Shown: piece after piece, positions 10,900 through 21,865 of the stretch
Layout of the letters: every line of letters starts with the position of its first letter
How positions within the stretch are numbered: the first letter of the stretch is position 1
Source: Eublepharis macularius
Lineage: Eukaryota; Chordata; Lepidosauria; Squamata; Eublepharidae
DNA length: 64,000 nt
Reading direction: 5' to 3'
NCBI RefSeq assembly: GCF_028583425.1
Contig: NC_072807.1
Coordinates: forward strand, 36,089,001-36,153,000
The notes under the pieces: model-generated
The model's input: the letters and a program-made list of their open reading frames with translations, nothing else
The model's database searches: none
What the model was told of the DNA's origin: nothing
Made by a program: the position numbers and the translations under genes

Positions 10900-11326
10900 G
10901 AGTCTCTCTACACAAGATGCCTTGGCACGTGTTCGTCGAGCATAGGGAGCATAGGCAGGAAGCATAGTTGTTGTTTTTTAAAGAGGGGTGGAGATCACTC
11001 CTCAGAGGGTTTGTTAATTTCATCTTCGCCTCCTGGAAGGCGCTGTCAATTTCACCTCTCCAGTCTAAAACTGTGTGGGATGGCAACCAGAGGGCAGTGA
11101 GGAATGGGAATGGGCAGGAGCTGCCTTCCAGAGCCAGGCTTGGGCCTGGAGAGGTTCTAATGGGCTGAAGTTTCCCTTCTGGCATTTCACAACCCCTTCA
11201 TGTAGCTCCAGTGTATAGCAAAGCCTTTGCCCTGTCGCTGACTCTGTATTTTTAAACTACCCTTCCCGGCTAACATTGCATCTCCCAACACATGTTCTTC
11301 ACTTGTCAGATGTCTTGTGTAGAGAA
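10900..11326. mobile_element. Harbinger-like MITE relative (subfamily C)
   Basis: Second copy of the element at 9384-9785, starting gagtctctctacacaaga and ending cagatgtcttgtgtagaga. It lies directly beside the subfamily B copy. Confidence 0.68.
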
Positions 11327-12905
11327 ATGCGGTTACTGTGTCGCACGACATGCCTTTCTCCTTTGAACAATTGTTCATTCTCATCTGCCAGTTAATACAA
11401 ATGGGATTGATTAATCAATTCACTGACTGTTTAATCAGTTCATTCAAGATCCAGATGTCTTTAATGGGGTAGCAGTACTGTAGGGCAGACAAGAGGGGGA
11501 ATTAGAGAGATAAAATTGAGGGGGCTGATCACTCCAAAGGGCTCATAGAGCTGGGTTCTGTGGGTTTGCGGTCATGAAATTTCAATTGTATCTGAATGGT
11601 GTTAAATAGATATGGATGCCAAGTCTCCTGTTTTGTCAGGAGACCTCCCACGAAGTTGGCACCTCCCGATCCCCACTGCAGGAGTGAAAGGGGAAAAAAG
11701 AAATCAGTGTCACTCTGACCCCACAACGTCACTTCCAGTTCCAAACTAGAATTAACATCATTACATCTATGGTTTAACCATAGAGTTTTGCATTAATCCT
11801 AGACTGTCGGTCCAATGCAGTGATGTCACTTCCAGTTCACACTGGCATTAGCATGATATCAATCAGGTAAGGCTCTGCTCCCCAAAATTTCCCCACTCTG
11901 GGCTGGCAAGCCTCAGATCTGAGCCCCAAGGGAATCTTTGCAATGTGGCTCTTTCCATCCCTGCACATCAAGGTATATATTTAGCAGAAATAAATATGTA
12001 TACACAATGTAAATGCAGCTCTGTATACAACCTTCCCTACTTTTCGCAAGGCAATGTCTCTCCAACATATCCCCAACTTTGGTGACCACGAGAATGAAAA
12101 AATCACTGGGTTGAGAAGATAAAATGGAGGAAAGGAAAACAATATAGACCGCATGGAGCTCCTTTGAGGAAGGGGTATGATTAAAATGAGATCGATCTAG
12201 ATAGAATCCTGTAGGTCTCAGAACTGGACGCTTGCTGTCTTGGAACAGGCTGCACCAGGTTGCCTGTCTCCATGGTTGGTGCTTTCCCACCCGCCAGTGC
12301 CTCTGATCCAAGCACACAAAGCAGGAGGTTTCATCCCTCTGGTCATGTTAACTCTCAGCAGGGAGATAAGAGGCAGGGTCCCTCCTCTTGAATGCAGAGG
12401 CACAGACAGCCTCCCAATTTGATGTCAACCGTTTTATTCATGGGGCCAGGAGGAGGAGGAAATTAGCATCTTGCAAAGCCGGCTAAGCAAAACACGGGCT
12501 TGAGGTTTGGCAGGGCCTTCCTGCCATTAGAAAGGGTGTGTGCACACCCTCGTTCTGTGCATGAAAACAAATTTGGGGGCAGGGGGGCTCCCGTTGCGAG
12601 GGGAGCCCAGCCGGCTTCAAAGGGCTCCTTTGAGAAAGGAGCTGACACGAATAACAACATTTTGGCAGCCAGCGCCAGGCCCCGTTGGTTTCCTTTCGGG
12701 ACCTCCGCGTGCACACCCTTCTCCCGCACACTCCTGTACAACCCACCCTGCTGCTCAATGCTTGCTTTATGCCCCAGCAGGATGACTGCAGAGGTATGAA
12801 GCCGCACCCAGCTCAGCACAGCCATTAAATCAAGACCAAATCAGGCGAGGAAAATGCTCTCAGGTCTTCTCTGTGGACGAGGTCTGGAGGTATCAAGACC
12901 TCATT
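11327..12905. other. No gene seen
   Basis: Overlapping short open frames at 12460-12825 on both strands, none recognisable. No assigned repeat. Confidence 0.35.
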
Positions 12906-12907
12906 AT

Positions 12908-13195
12908 CTAAGAACATAAGGACAACCTTCTAGATCAGTCCAGGGGCCCATTAAGTCCAGCATTCTGTTTCACAATGGTCAAGAAGTGGCCCTGGAGGTC
13001 ACAGAGGTTTTCCTCTGCTGATGCCTCCCAGCACTGCTATTCAGAGGTTTACTGCCTTTGGACATGGAAGCTCCCTTTAGTCACCATGGCTAGCAGCCAC
13101 CAATAGACCTCTCCTCCATAAACCTGCCCAAACCCCTTTCTAAAGTCATCTATGCTCCTGGCCATCACACCTTTCACTGGCCCGAATCCCACAGT
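12908..13195 (+). mobile_element. CR1-type LINE 3' fragment
   Basis: The text agaacataaggacaaccttc, tagatcagtccaggggccca, ttaagtccagcattctgttt is the usual 3' region of amniote CR1-like LINEs. A related fragment lies at 22970-23110 (cctccataaatctgtccaac). Confidence 0.65.
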
Positions 13196-13202
13196 TTAAT
13201 TT

Positions 13203-13425
13203 AGTGGTAGAAATTGCCATCAAGTCATAGCTGCCTTATGGCGACCCCTGCTGGGGTTTTCAAGGCAAGAGACTAACAGAGGTGGTTAGCCATTGCCTGC
13301 CTCTGCATAGAAACCTTGGTCTTCTTTGGAGGTCTCCCATCCAGTTATGAACCAAGGGCGACCCTGCTTAGCTTCCGAGATCTGACGAGATCAGGTTTGC
13401 CTGGGCTACAAAGTCAGGGCATGTT
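13203..13425 (-). mobile_element. 5S-rRNA-derived SINE fragment
   Basis: On the minus strand this reads like the middle of 5S rRNA: the plus strand has ggtctcccatccagttatga, then gaccctgcttagcttccgag and atctgacgagatcagg, the reverse complement of the 5S internal control region. It is joined to a non-5S body (atggcgacccctgctggggt). The 5S part is partial, so it is a retroposon, not a rRNA gene. A second copy is at 46893-47095. Confidence 0.78.
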
Positions 13426-13728
13426 AATTTACTTGTTGAAGAAAGAAGCGTTTCCACTTGACTGGAAATTTGCAAACTATTGCATTAATCAGCAAATCCA
13501 CATTCCTCCACAAATATCATCCATTGGTTCCTGATCTAAAGTAATGATAATAAGCCACATGGCAGGTGGATTTCCACTCAAGACTGGAATCGAACACCTG
13601 GGATATTATTGAGTCATTTTCAGCAGTTGCTTTATTGGAGCGGTTTGCCACAGTGTGAGCCAGGTAGAACGTGACGAACTTGGGTGGAGTCTAGCAGAAT
13701 CTGGACTCTTCTGGCTTTACAGATCTCA

Positions 13729-14102
13729 GAGCAAAGCTACAAGAGACGAATTACACAAGGGCATGCACATGAAGGGAGTTGCAATGTTAGCCGGGAAGCT
13801 GAGTTTTAAAAGAGATGGGAAGGCTTTGTCAATTTCCCCTCTCTACAGAGCCAGGGAAGATCACTCCTCAGAGGGTCTGTTTATTTCCTCTTTGCCTCCT
13901 AGAAGGGAAGGTGAAACTGACAGAACCTTCTGGAGGCAAAGAGGAAATTAACAAACCCTCTGAGGAGGGATCTTTGCTGCTCTGTAGAGAGGGGGAGATT
14001 GACAAAGCCTTCTGATCTCTTTCAAAACTCAGCTTCCCTGCTAACACTGTGACGCCCTTCACATGCACGTCCTCGTGTAATTCGTCTCTTGTAACTTGGC
14101 TC
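13729..14102. mobile_element. Harbinger-like MITE with fold-back body
   Basis: The ends gagcaaagctacaagagacg and cgtctcttgtaacttggctc are inverted, flanked by TCA on both sides (13726-13728, 14103-14105). The body repeats the atcactcctcagagggt and aggcaaagaggaaat blocks in inverted order around 13915. Confidence 0.85.
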
Positions 14103-14291
14103 TCAGTGCTTGTTATTTGGTGGGACATTGTTTTGTTGGGCAAACCGGTAATACAAACAGATAGACAACTGTATGTTCATGTGAAGAAATCACAGGGGCA
14201 ACGAAGTTTTTAAACTATGCAGGTTGCTTCTGCATGCAAAGAAGTGAGAATGTAAGTCTCTAGCCATTGGTTGCTTCCGTGCTTGTTTTAG

Positions 14292-14520
14292 GTGGGTAGC
14301 TGTGTTGTTCTGCAGTAGAAAAGCAGGATTTGAGTCCAGTGGCACCTTAGAGACCAACAAGATTTTCAGAGTGTAAGCTTTTGAGAGTCAGAGCTCCCTG
14401 AAGAAGAAACCGAGGTTTGTATTTTTTTCTTCTTTTTCCCAAAGGCTGAAAGTGTAACCTGATAGCCGCTCCCTAAAGAAGGCAGCTCTGACTCTCAAAA
14501 GCTTACACTTTGAAAACCTT
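14292..14520. mobile_element. Diverged copy of the long palindromic element
   Basis: Arms gagtccagtggcacctta and agtgtaagcttttgagagtc pair with gactctcaaaagcttacact near 14490-14510. The centre is longer and unlike the copy at 7953. Confidence 0.65.
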
Positions 14521-15261
14521 TTTGGTTTTGTGATTGTTTTACCCACTAAACTGGAATTCCACAAGAAGGGCGAAATATCACATAGAAACCCAATGCTGCT
14601 TCCGTTTTAATTTCTAAGTGCTCATTTCTCATGAGGGCTAGAGTTCAAACACTGCCAACTTCTAAACAGGAAGCATACCCCAAATCTCAGATGGGTTGGA
14701 TGGCAAGCTGCCATCACTAACATACTCTGTACATGCTCAGAGGCAAGACTTAAAGGAAGCCCTTCCCCTGGCTGTCTTTCTGAAACCCAACTCATTCGGC
14801 CTCAAATGTGTTGCTTTTTTTATAAACACAGCAACCAAAAATGTTTTAAAAGCCAAGATTAAATTAGTCTGACATTTTTATTCTCTTCTCCTACTCATCC
14901 CTTATTTTAGCATCTCCTCCTCCCTCCACGCAGACCCAAGGAGGAGTTTGGGCCAGCTGGGACCTCTCCATTCCAGAGTGACACAACCAGTTACCCTCTC
15001 TAGGGTTTCACACGTGGCGGGCTGCCTCCGCAGATCACTTCTTGGCCTCTGCCCTGTCCCCCTACACATTGCCTTCCCCCTTCCAGTCATGTTAGCGAAA
15101 CCTCAGCTCGTAAAAAGTTTGCCCTCTTCCTCTCTTCCCCGGTAAACTGGTTTGCCCTCTTCCTCTCTTCCCTGGTAAACTCCTCTTCCTGTCTGCTCTG
15201 GTAATGTCTAGCAATCAGGGTCGAGTCAACTCACCTTCCTTTGGTTTCACTGCCTTGTTTG
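14521..15261. other. No gene seen
   Basis: A short local duplication (tgccctcttcctctcttccc at about 15120 and 15152). Otherwise nothing recognised. Confidence 0.35.
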
Positions 15262-15402
15262 AAACTCCTCCAAAACTACAAGGACCAGAGAAAATGGCCG
15301 TTTCATAGGGTGGAGTCTCTTGCTGAGCTCTCTCCGCAAATTCTGCCCTGCCAAGGCTGCACCTCCAAATCTCCAGGAATCCCCCAGCCCAGAGTTGGCA
15401 AC
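15262..15402. mobile_element. hAT-like MITE, GGTTGCCAACTCC family (partial)
   Basis: Ends cccagcccagagttggcaac. The body agagaaaatggccgtttcat matches family copies. The left end is truncated. Confidence 0.55.
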
Positions 15403-16276
15403 CCAACCTGGCAACATCACGACCAGCCAATGGGACTGATGCTTCCTGCTCCCCCTCTGAAATCTTTGGGTTCGGAAAAGAGGGAAGAGGTGATGCCTAG
15501 CAGCTGCAGAGACCCCATCACCGATGCTTTTGGCAACAGCTTCCCCATCCCCCTGCCGAAAAGCCATTATCCCAGGCTAAAAGGGTTGGCTGTGAAATGC
15601 TGGCTTGGGCTTGCTAGTAATCTAAAACACATGGACGTGACATCATCCTGATGCGAGTTTCCCTGTTCCCACCTTGTTTCATTCGTTTCATGCTCGCTGC
15701 AGAGCCACTTCACACATCTGTGGTCTTGGGGAAAGGGGACGGGGAGACGGTGGGCTGCTGTGCTCAGACTGCCAACCTCACCTTTCCGAAAGCATCGAAG
15801 TCAGATTCTGTAGCGTGGAGGTCAGACCTGAGATAGTTGCTGCACTCAACTCACAGCAGGACTATCTTAAATTCTGTTCCCTGGGCAAGCTGCCTGTCGC
15901 AACAACACCTATTCAGAGAAAATGAGATATTTGATCGAATAGTGCTTTCATATATTAAAATGGAGGTTTCAATTTTTTCTTCTTCTTCCCAGAAGGCTGA
16001 AAGCATAACCCGGTATCGGGTCCACCCAGTCTGCTGATGTCTGTGTGGCATTCAGCACGAACATGTGCCTTAAGAGGAAACACTTTTCTCTTGCCCTCCC
16101 ACAAACATCTTTTTAAAAAAATCCGGCCTGATGAAGAATTCTGAACAACACACAAGCTTGCACTGTTTGATGCAATTTTGCTTGGCGTTTGTTAATATAT
16201 GGGTTATGGGTTCCAATTCCTCTTTGGGTGGTCCTGAATACCTGCAGCCTCTGCTTCTGTTTTACATACACTGTGA
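15403..16276. other. No gene seen
   Basis: No recognised repeat. Short open frames (e.g. 15241-15651) show no recognisable similarity. Confidence 0.35.
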
Positions 16277-16405
16277 GGGCCAAGCTACAAGGGACAAATG
16301 ACACTTGAATGGCAAGTGGATTGAGTGGAGAGCAAGTGGAGGGCAAGTGAACAGGGAGGAATACACTTGCTGTTCAAGTGTCATTCGTCACTTGTAGTTT
16401 GGCCC
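16277..16405. mobile_element. Harbinger-like MITE, subfamily A
   Basis: The ends gggccaagctacaagggaca and cttgtagtttggccc are inverted. TGA lies on both sides (16274-16276, 16406-16408). The arms contain tgacacttgaatggcaagtg and its complement. A very similar sequence recurs at 38222, 40416, 40700, 48976 and 50373. Confidence 0.88.
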
Positions 16406-18205
16406 TGAGTCAAATTGGGGTGCCAGCCTAGCACTGGCCACCAATGAGATCTTTTGGGGAGCAGGGAGCAATGTCATGTGATGATGCGCAATGTCTTGAC
16501 ATCTAGTTTGTACCCAGAACTGATGTCACGTCACTCTAGGAATTCACTCCTGTCTGTGGCTTTTACCAGAGAGATGTGCAAGTTCTTACAGCATTATGAC
16601 ATCACTTCCTGATATGACTTGGAAGTGGCACTATGACGACACTATGCATGGCTGTCAGACTGTGGAATCCCAGTTATCCAGAGTCCCTTTCCCCCCTCTG
16701 CAAGAAGCACAACGTTCCTTGGTTTCAAAAGGTTTAATGGGAGATTATGCTCAGGATACAGGTGTCCACAATCCAAGGGTTTGAGACCCTTGGCTGAACG
16801 AAAGCTTTGTTGAGAATGACACATAAAATGAAAGTAACAACTTTTCAAACACCCATTCCCAGCCTCCCCCCTTAGTCCTGTCTGTAAAGGCATGGGAAGA
16901 CGAGGACGTCAAGGTAGTCGGCCGGAACGGGCTGATAAGAACTCTTCTCTCTCATGGATATATGCGGCCTGGGCACCACCTGGGCCTAGAGGGAGAAAGC
17001 TAAACAACTACGGATTATAGCAAGTTAATATGGTGTAACTCTGGCTAGAAAACTGACAATCAAATTGACACTCTGACATTGGCATTGCTCATTTCCCCTT
17101 GCTGCCACTGGAGCAAAGAGATCCACTGACCTGGAGTGTGGCGGTGGAAGCCAGTCAGCCACCCCTGGAAGAATGGCAAACCTTGGGTCAAAATTCCAAA
17201 TGAAACTCCTCTCATTTTCCTTTCCACTCCGTAGGCTGAGGGTACATGCCCTCCTCCAACATTTATAAAGGCATATCATTTCATTTCTTTTATGTCCCAT
17301 GAACGGAGGATTCATATTTTAACAATTAAGGAGTCAAATGAGCTGATCGCTTCCATGGGTACTCCAAAATATATACTCCATCCATGCCAACACAAATGTT
17401 TTCACAGCGAGGTTCATACATGTGCTTATTTTTTTATTCTTTTGTGACATCTTGCTCATAAAACACTGGCGGGGAACTCAGTCTGAGCTAGTAAAGCTTG
17501 TCTATCCATATGACTTTCCAGGGTCAAAGAGATCATGTTGGGTTGGTCAACTGGACACTGACGTGAGGTAAGCTATAAAAGAAAAATTCCGATTGTTCTA
17601 ACTAGATTAGTGTTCGCTGAGAAATATGTATGCCATAAGCATTCCCAGAAGATATGGAGGCAGGGATAAAGGGAAGGGTATTTCCAGAGCCTGGGACCAC
17701 CCACCTTATCTAGGATTTACTTTCCAATAAGCTGAAATTTTCTGTTCTGCTTTACACAGAGCCTCCTGTAGATTCTTCCAGGTTTCAACTGTAAATCTCT
17801 TCATTTGCATCCTGGCTCCGCCTCTGATCTTCCAGATAATTCCAGGCCCCTCCCCTATACTTCCATATTCTGCCAAACTCCGCCTCCTAACCTTCTCTGC
17901 CTTCCCTACTGCTCACCAGAATGCCCCAGACTGACTTGCTGACTGCTTCTTTGTTTCTGCTCTACAACCACCAAGGGCAGTTGTTTCTCTGTCCTATTCT
18001 TGGAAGAAGTGTTTTGTTTTTTAAAAATTCAGAGTTGGTTGTTCGAATGTCAGTCCTTGAGCATCGGTTCTGCTGAGATGTTCAGAGATATTTCTGGGTG
18101 TTCTAGCTATACCTTAAGGGGAGTCAATAACACCCACTGGGTGTTGGGAAACCTTCCGGTTACAGACCCAATAAGCCTCCCCCCATTAAAAAAAGCTTTC
18201 CCTCA
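16406..18205. other. No gene seen
   Basis: No supported coding region. 16640-17030 has LTR-like features by eye only (no paired repeat found), so no call is made. Confidence 0.35.
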
Positions 18206-18407
18206 GAGCCAAGCTACAAGTGATGCCTTACACAGGTTGGACACTTGTCAGCTTACCTCAAGTTTTGATGAGAAATGTAGGCGTCCTGGATTTACAGCTT
18301 GGCTCTCCATTACAGCTGCAAGACCAGGATGCCTACATTTCCCATCAAAACTTGAGGGAAGCTGACAAGTGTCCAACCTGTGTCAGGCTTCACTTGTAGC
18401 TTGGCTC
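18206..18407. mobile_element. Harbinger-like MITE, subfamily B
   Basis: The ends gagccaagctacaagtgatg and cacttgtagcttggctc are inverted; TCA flanks both sides (18203-18205, 18408-18410). It carries the tcaagttttgatgagaaatg arm and its complement. Confidence 0.86.
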
Positions 18408-19236
18408 TCAGCTTGCAACATAGTGGCTCAGGACATGGAGGCTCTGCTTGTGCCCAGGCCATGGTGAACGAGGGTGCCTATCTAGTAGCTAGCATAGGGC
18501 GCTCAAGACTCTCGGACTGGCTCTGGTTCAGGTTGCCCCCTGCAAGTTCCCATTTCTTGAGGAAATGGGAGACGTATAACCATGTTTTATAGCAGTGCCA
18601 TTTATGCAGTGGGATGAAGGAACGCCAGAGCAGTGCCAGGACCTGGCATGGGAAGCAGCTTGTGCGCTGATGCCAGGCCTGGCTCAAAGGAAGACCAGCC
18701 CCTCTGGCAATCTCTGAGCGAGTTCCCCAGCTCTCCCTGAGCACCAGGGAAGGATCAATCCTCTTTCCTGGCTCTGCCATCCCATCTGGGTGGGCCCCCA
18801 TGTTGTACGCAGAGAAATCACAAACAGAAGGACTTGGCTCGGGGCATGGCTGGCTCAGAGCACGAGGAGACTTTTCTGCCTTATAAAGTCATCCGCAAAC
18901 GGAGAGGTCCCAGCCATGCAGCGGGACATAAATTGTGGTGTTCCTGCCAAAAGGACAAATCGGAAAGGCCTCCCTGAAGCCAGCTCGCAGGCATCCCCTC
19001 TCATTTACCCCTCGGAACATCGAAAGGCTGTAATCTCATGGAGCCTGCCCTGCACAACTGCTCAGTTGGATTCTAGGACAATAAATATTTCCTCTGCTGC
19101 TCCTCCTCCTTCACCCTTGCAAAAATGAATGGCTTTCTCAGGCCAGATGGGCTTATAATGTAATCATTTCCTCTCATCTCCAGCATCCCAGCTCTTTTTG
19201 AAGAATTCCAGCCTGCCAGGCCTGCAATATAAACTT
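18408..19236. other. No gene seen
   Basis: Short open frames on both strands without recognisable similarity. Confidence 0.35.
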
Positions 19237-19326
19237 GCAGCACAATCCTAAGCAGAGTTACTCCGGCCTAAGCCCATTGAAACCAATGGACTTAGACTGG
19301 AGTAACTCTGTTTAGGGTTGCACCAC
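19237..19326. mobile_element. ~90-bp hairpin repeat (AATCCTAAGCAGAGTTACTCC)
   Basis: The arms gcagagttactccggcctaa and ttagactggagtaactctgt fold around cccattgaaaccaatgg. The pattern is a very common short hairpin repeat of sauropsid genomes. A related decayed hairpin lies at 49949-50035 (gtcctatgtacac, then tttctttcgggtaaac). Confidence 0.65.
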
Positions 19327-20044
19327 TAATCATTCCCGTGCTCTTCTGAACCTGAGCCTTCTTCCAACATGTCTTGGAAATGACAGCTCGCAGCCATTCA
19401 CAGAGATTTCGACCCCTGGGGAGAAGACTGAAGCTCATCTGCTCTCCCCACTAGGCTTAGCACCTGTTCCGTATTTCAAGAACGGTTGTCAGCTCCAGGT
19501 TGGGAAATTCCTAGAAAATTTGGGGGAGGAACCGGGTAGGGCTGCCAATCCCCCGTCCGGGGTGGGGGATTGCCAATCCCCCGCCCAGGAAGTGTGATTC
19601 TAGGTGGTTGTGAGCTGGTTCTGCTGGCTGGTGTGTGTGCAGGAATGGAAACAACAAAAGCATAGACTTGCTCATATGTAGAAAAGAAATAAGAGTTCTT
19701 TACTGTAGGAACTCCATACTCTGATAGGAAAGGAGGAGAGATAGATCCTAACTATCTATCTAGTCTAAGAATGGGGATGAATGCTAGGACAAGGCCTGCA
19801 TCCATGCTGCCAAGATGGAGGGAGGAGAAGGAGAGAGGTGTTGCCTGGAACAATGCCAGGAAGAGAAGAAGTGAGAGGGAGGAAGTCAGGAGGAGGAAAT
19901 CCTGAGAATAGAGATCTACATCTCAAAGGACAGTCAGAGCAGAAAACAGTAAACAGAGTGGCCTAACCTCTCTATCTTTCTAATTCTTTGGTTTGTCTCC
20001 CTCTGAAACCTGAGGAGAGGGACAGTGTTGAATCCTCCTCTTCC
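19327..20044. other. No gene; repeat fragments
   Basis: 19485-19545 is a fragment of the GGTTGCCAGCTCC family and 19548-19592 a short C/G-rich inverted repeat (ccaatcccccgtccgg). 19600-20030 is purine-rich with no recognised feature. Confidence 0.45.
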
Positions 20045-20240
20045 AACAATAACCACCAGGTGGGGCCTAGAGATCTCCCAGAATTAAGGTGATCCCCAGG
20101 TGATGGAGATCAGCTCCCCAGGAGAAAATGGCTGCTTTGGAGGGTGGACTCTATGGCATTATACCGTGCTGTGGTCACTCCCCTCCCCAAACCCCATTCT
20201 CTCCAGGATCCACCCTCTCCAGGATCCACTCATCAGTTTC
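20045..20240. mobile_element. hAT-like MITE, GGTTGCCAACTCC family (partial)
   Basis: Begins accaccaggtggggcctaga and carries aggagaaaatggctgctttg and ggagggtggactctatggca as in the family. The right end is lost. Confidence 0.55.
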
Positions 20241-20283
20241 CTAGGCAACATGGGGAGGGGCTTTCTGCAGACCTTCTGCTACC

Positions 20284-20430
20284 CTGGAAGTGACATTTTC
20301 ATGAACCAAACAAACCAGTTCGCAAACCAGGGCAAATTCATGAAAGTTCGTGGTTCGTGGTTCGTGAAATGTGCCGAACCATAAACTGCGCAATTCGGTA
20401 TTTTCCCGGTTCGTGCCCATCTCTAGAGGA
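20284..20430. mobile_element. hAT-like repeat with TAGAGATGGGCACGAACCGG end
   Basis: The right end reads ttttcccggttcgtgcccat followed by ctctaga. The interior repeats ggttcg/cgaacc motifs (gttcgtggttcgtggttcgt). This end type is common in reptile hAT-like elements. The left border is uncertain. Confidence 0.5.
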
Positions 20431-20559
20431 CAGTAAAACCTCTTCATGAGCTTTCCCTTTTCAGATGAGAGCTAGGAAGTTTGAATGCTCCACCATACCA
20501 AATAAAGTGGGATTATATCTTCCCTAGTAGACTTTTCTCCAAAGCTTGAAGCCCCTAGA

Positions 20560-20868
20560 ATTCTGCCAGCCTAGGCAGTCACTTGTACCCCTGATCAAGT
20601 GGGATAGAAATCACCCAAGAATGCCTATATGTTTTATGTTGTTCAATGTATTAGTCATAGAATTGCTTATGCTCTGTTTTAGCATTTCTTCAACAGTGTA
20701 TTGGATTTCTGCTGGTTTTAAATCTTTGCAAATTTGCATGTATAGACCCCATTACATTGCTTATTGAAATGTCCTTGAAATTTACTGAACTAACGCAGAC
20801 TGTGTAATCCAACTTGAGTCTCAGTGCAAATGGCGGACTATAAATAACGTAAATAAATATGTGCCCCC
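20560..20868 (+). mobile_element. LINE 3' end (L2/CR1-like family)
   Basis: Ends ttgagtctcagtgcaaatgg, then cggactataaataacgtaaa. The same sequence is inverted at 26690-26905, and tails at 40029-40110 (+) and 44785-45060 (-) belong to it. Only the 3' end is present; no reverse transcriptase frame. Confidence 0.7.
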
Positions 20869-21645
20869 ATACTGTCCTGCAACTTAAATCATTTCATTGT
20901 CATGGCTGAACTGCCAGTATTTCTACATTTCCCAGGATGACTTCTGTACTAATCCCATATCACCACGAGTTAAGCAGCCATTTTGCTCTGACCTGCTCTA
21001 TGGAATGTTCTGGAACACGGGGCAGCAGAGGACAAAAAGTTCTTTCCTTGCCCCCTAGTGGAATGCTAAATGGTTGCAGCTGCTGTATTGGGAGCCGTTT
21101 TTCTTTTTAATTGCTCGTAAGGATTAGACATTTCAGACTGCATTTGAAAGCCCTTTGGGGGCAGAAGATCAGGACATAAATTTCAAGGGGAAAAAAGGCT
21201 GCCACCCGCCCACAAATGGAAACCACTCGAAAAGACAATCTCTACTTGGTGGGAAAAGAACTTCTTCAGGTTTTGTGGTTTTAGGATAAGCAGGCCCTCT
21301 CTCCGGAGAAGAATTCACAGTCAGCATCTTTGAGAGATGAATTAGCAACCAGAGGAAAAGAACAGAGTGAGAAGAGATGACTAGAAACCTCAAGAGACTT
21401 GGGTACCAAAATAGACTGGAAAACTTAAGAGTTGCATTATTTTGAGTGATGAGGATGGACCTGGTAAGGGGATAACTTTGGGCTTTGGAATCCAGTAGAG
21501 GGAGTGTCCGGAATGCTACTTAAGTGTCTTCTAATTATAGGAGTGCAAAGAAGCAATTCTGCAATGCATTTAAAAAGGCCACCAGGGGATCCTAGAAGCT
21601 ATTCACCTACGGAACTCTTTCCTTCGTGATTAGTGTTTTGTGTGT
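20869..21645. other. No gene seen
   Basis: Contains a short palindrome-related motif, tctacatttcccaggatgac, similar to 38605-38675. No coding support. Confidence 0.35.
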
Positions 21646-21649
21646 GTTT

Positions 21650-21865
21650 TACTTCATTTATAACTCACCTTTCTCACCAAAGTGTCTTACATCATTCTCC
21701 TCTCCTCCATTTTACCTCCCAACAACCCTGCGAAGTAGGTTAGGCTGAGAGTTTGTAACTGGCCCAAGGTCACCCAGCAAGCATCTAGGACATAATGAAG
21801 ATTCGAACCTGGGTATCCTACATCCTAGTCTGACACTCTAACCACTCCACCGCACTGGCTCTCAG
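21650..21865 (-). mobile_element. tRNA-derived SINE, reverse, older copy
   Basis: Minus-strand SINE with body ggcccaaggtcacccagcaa and B-box complement attcgaacctgggtatccta, ending cactctaaccactccaccgc (A-box complement). Similar diverged copies: 56010-56185, 57735-57945, 58030-58120. Confidence 0.7.

Noticed and set aside
13327..13415. Possible 5S rRNA gene
   Set aside because: Only the internal part of 5S is present and it is fused to SINE body sequence; a second copy has the same fusion.
16640..17030. Possible LTR
   Set aside because: No matching second LTR, no TG...CA pair with target duplication found.
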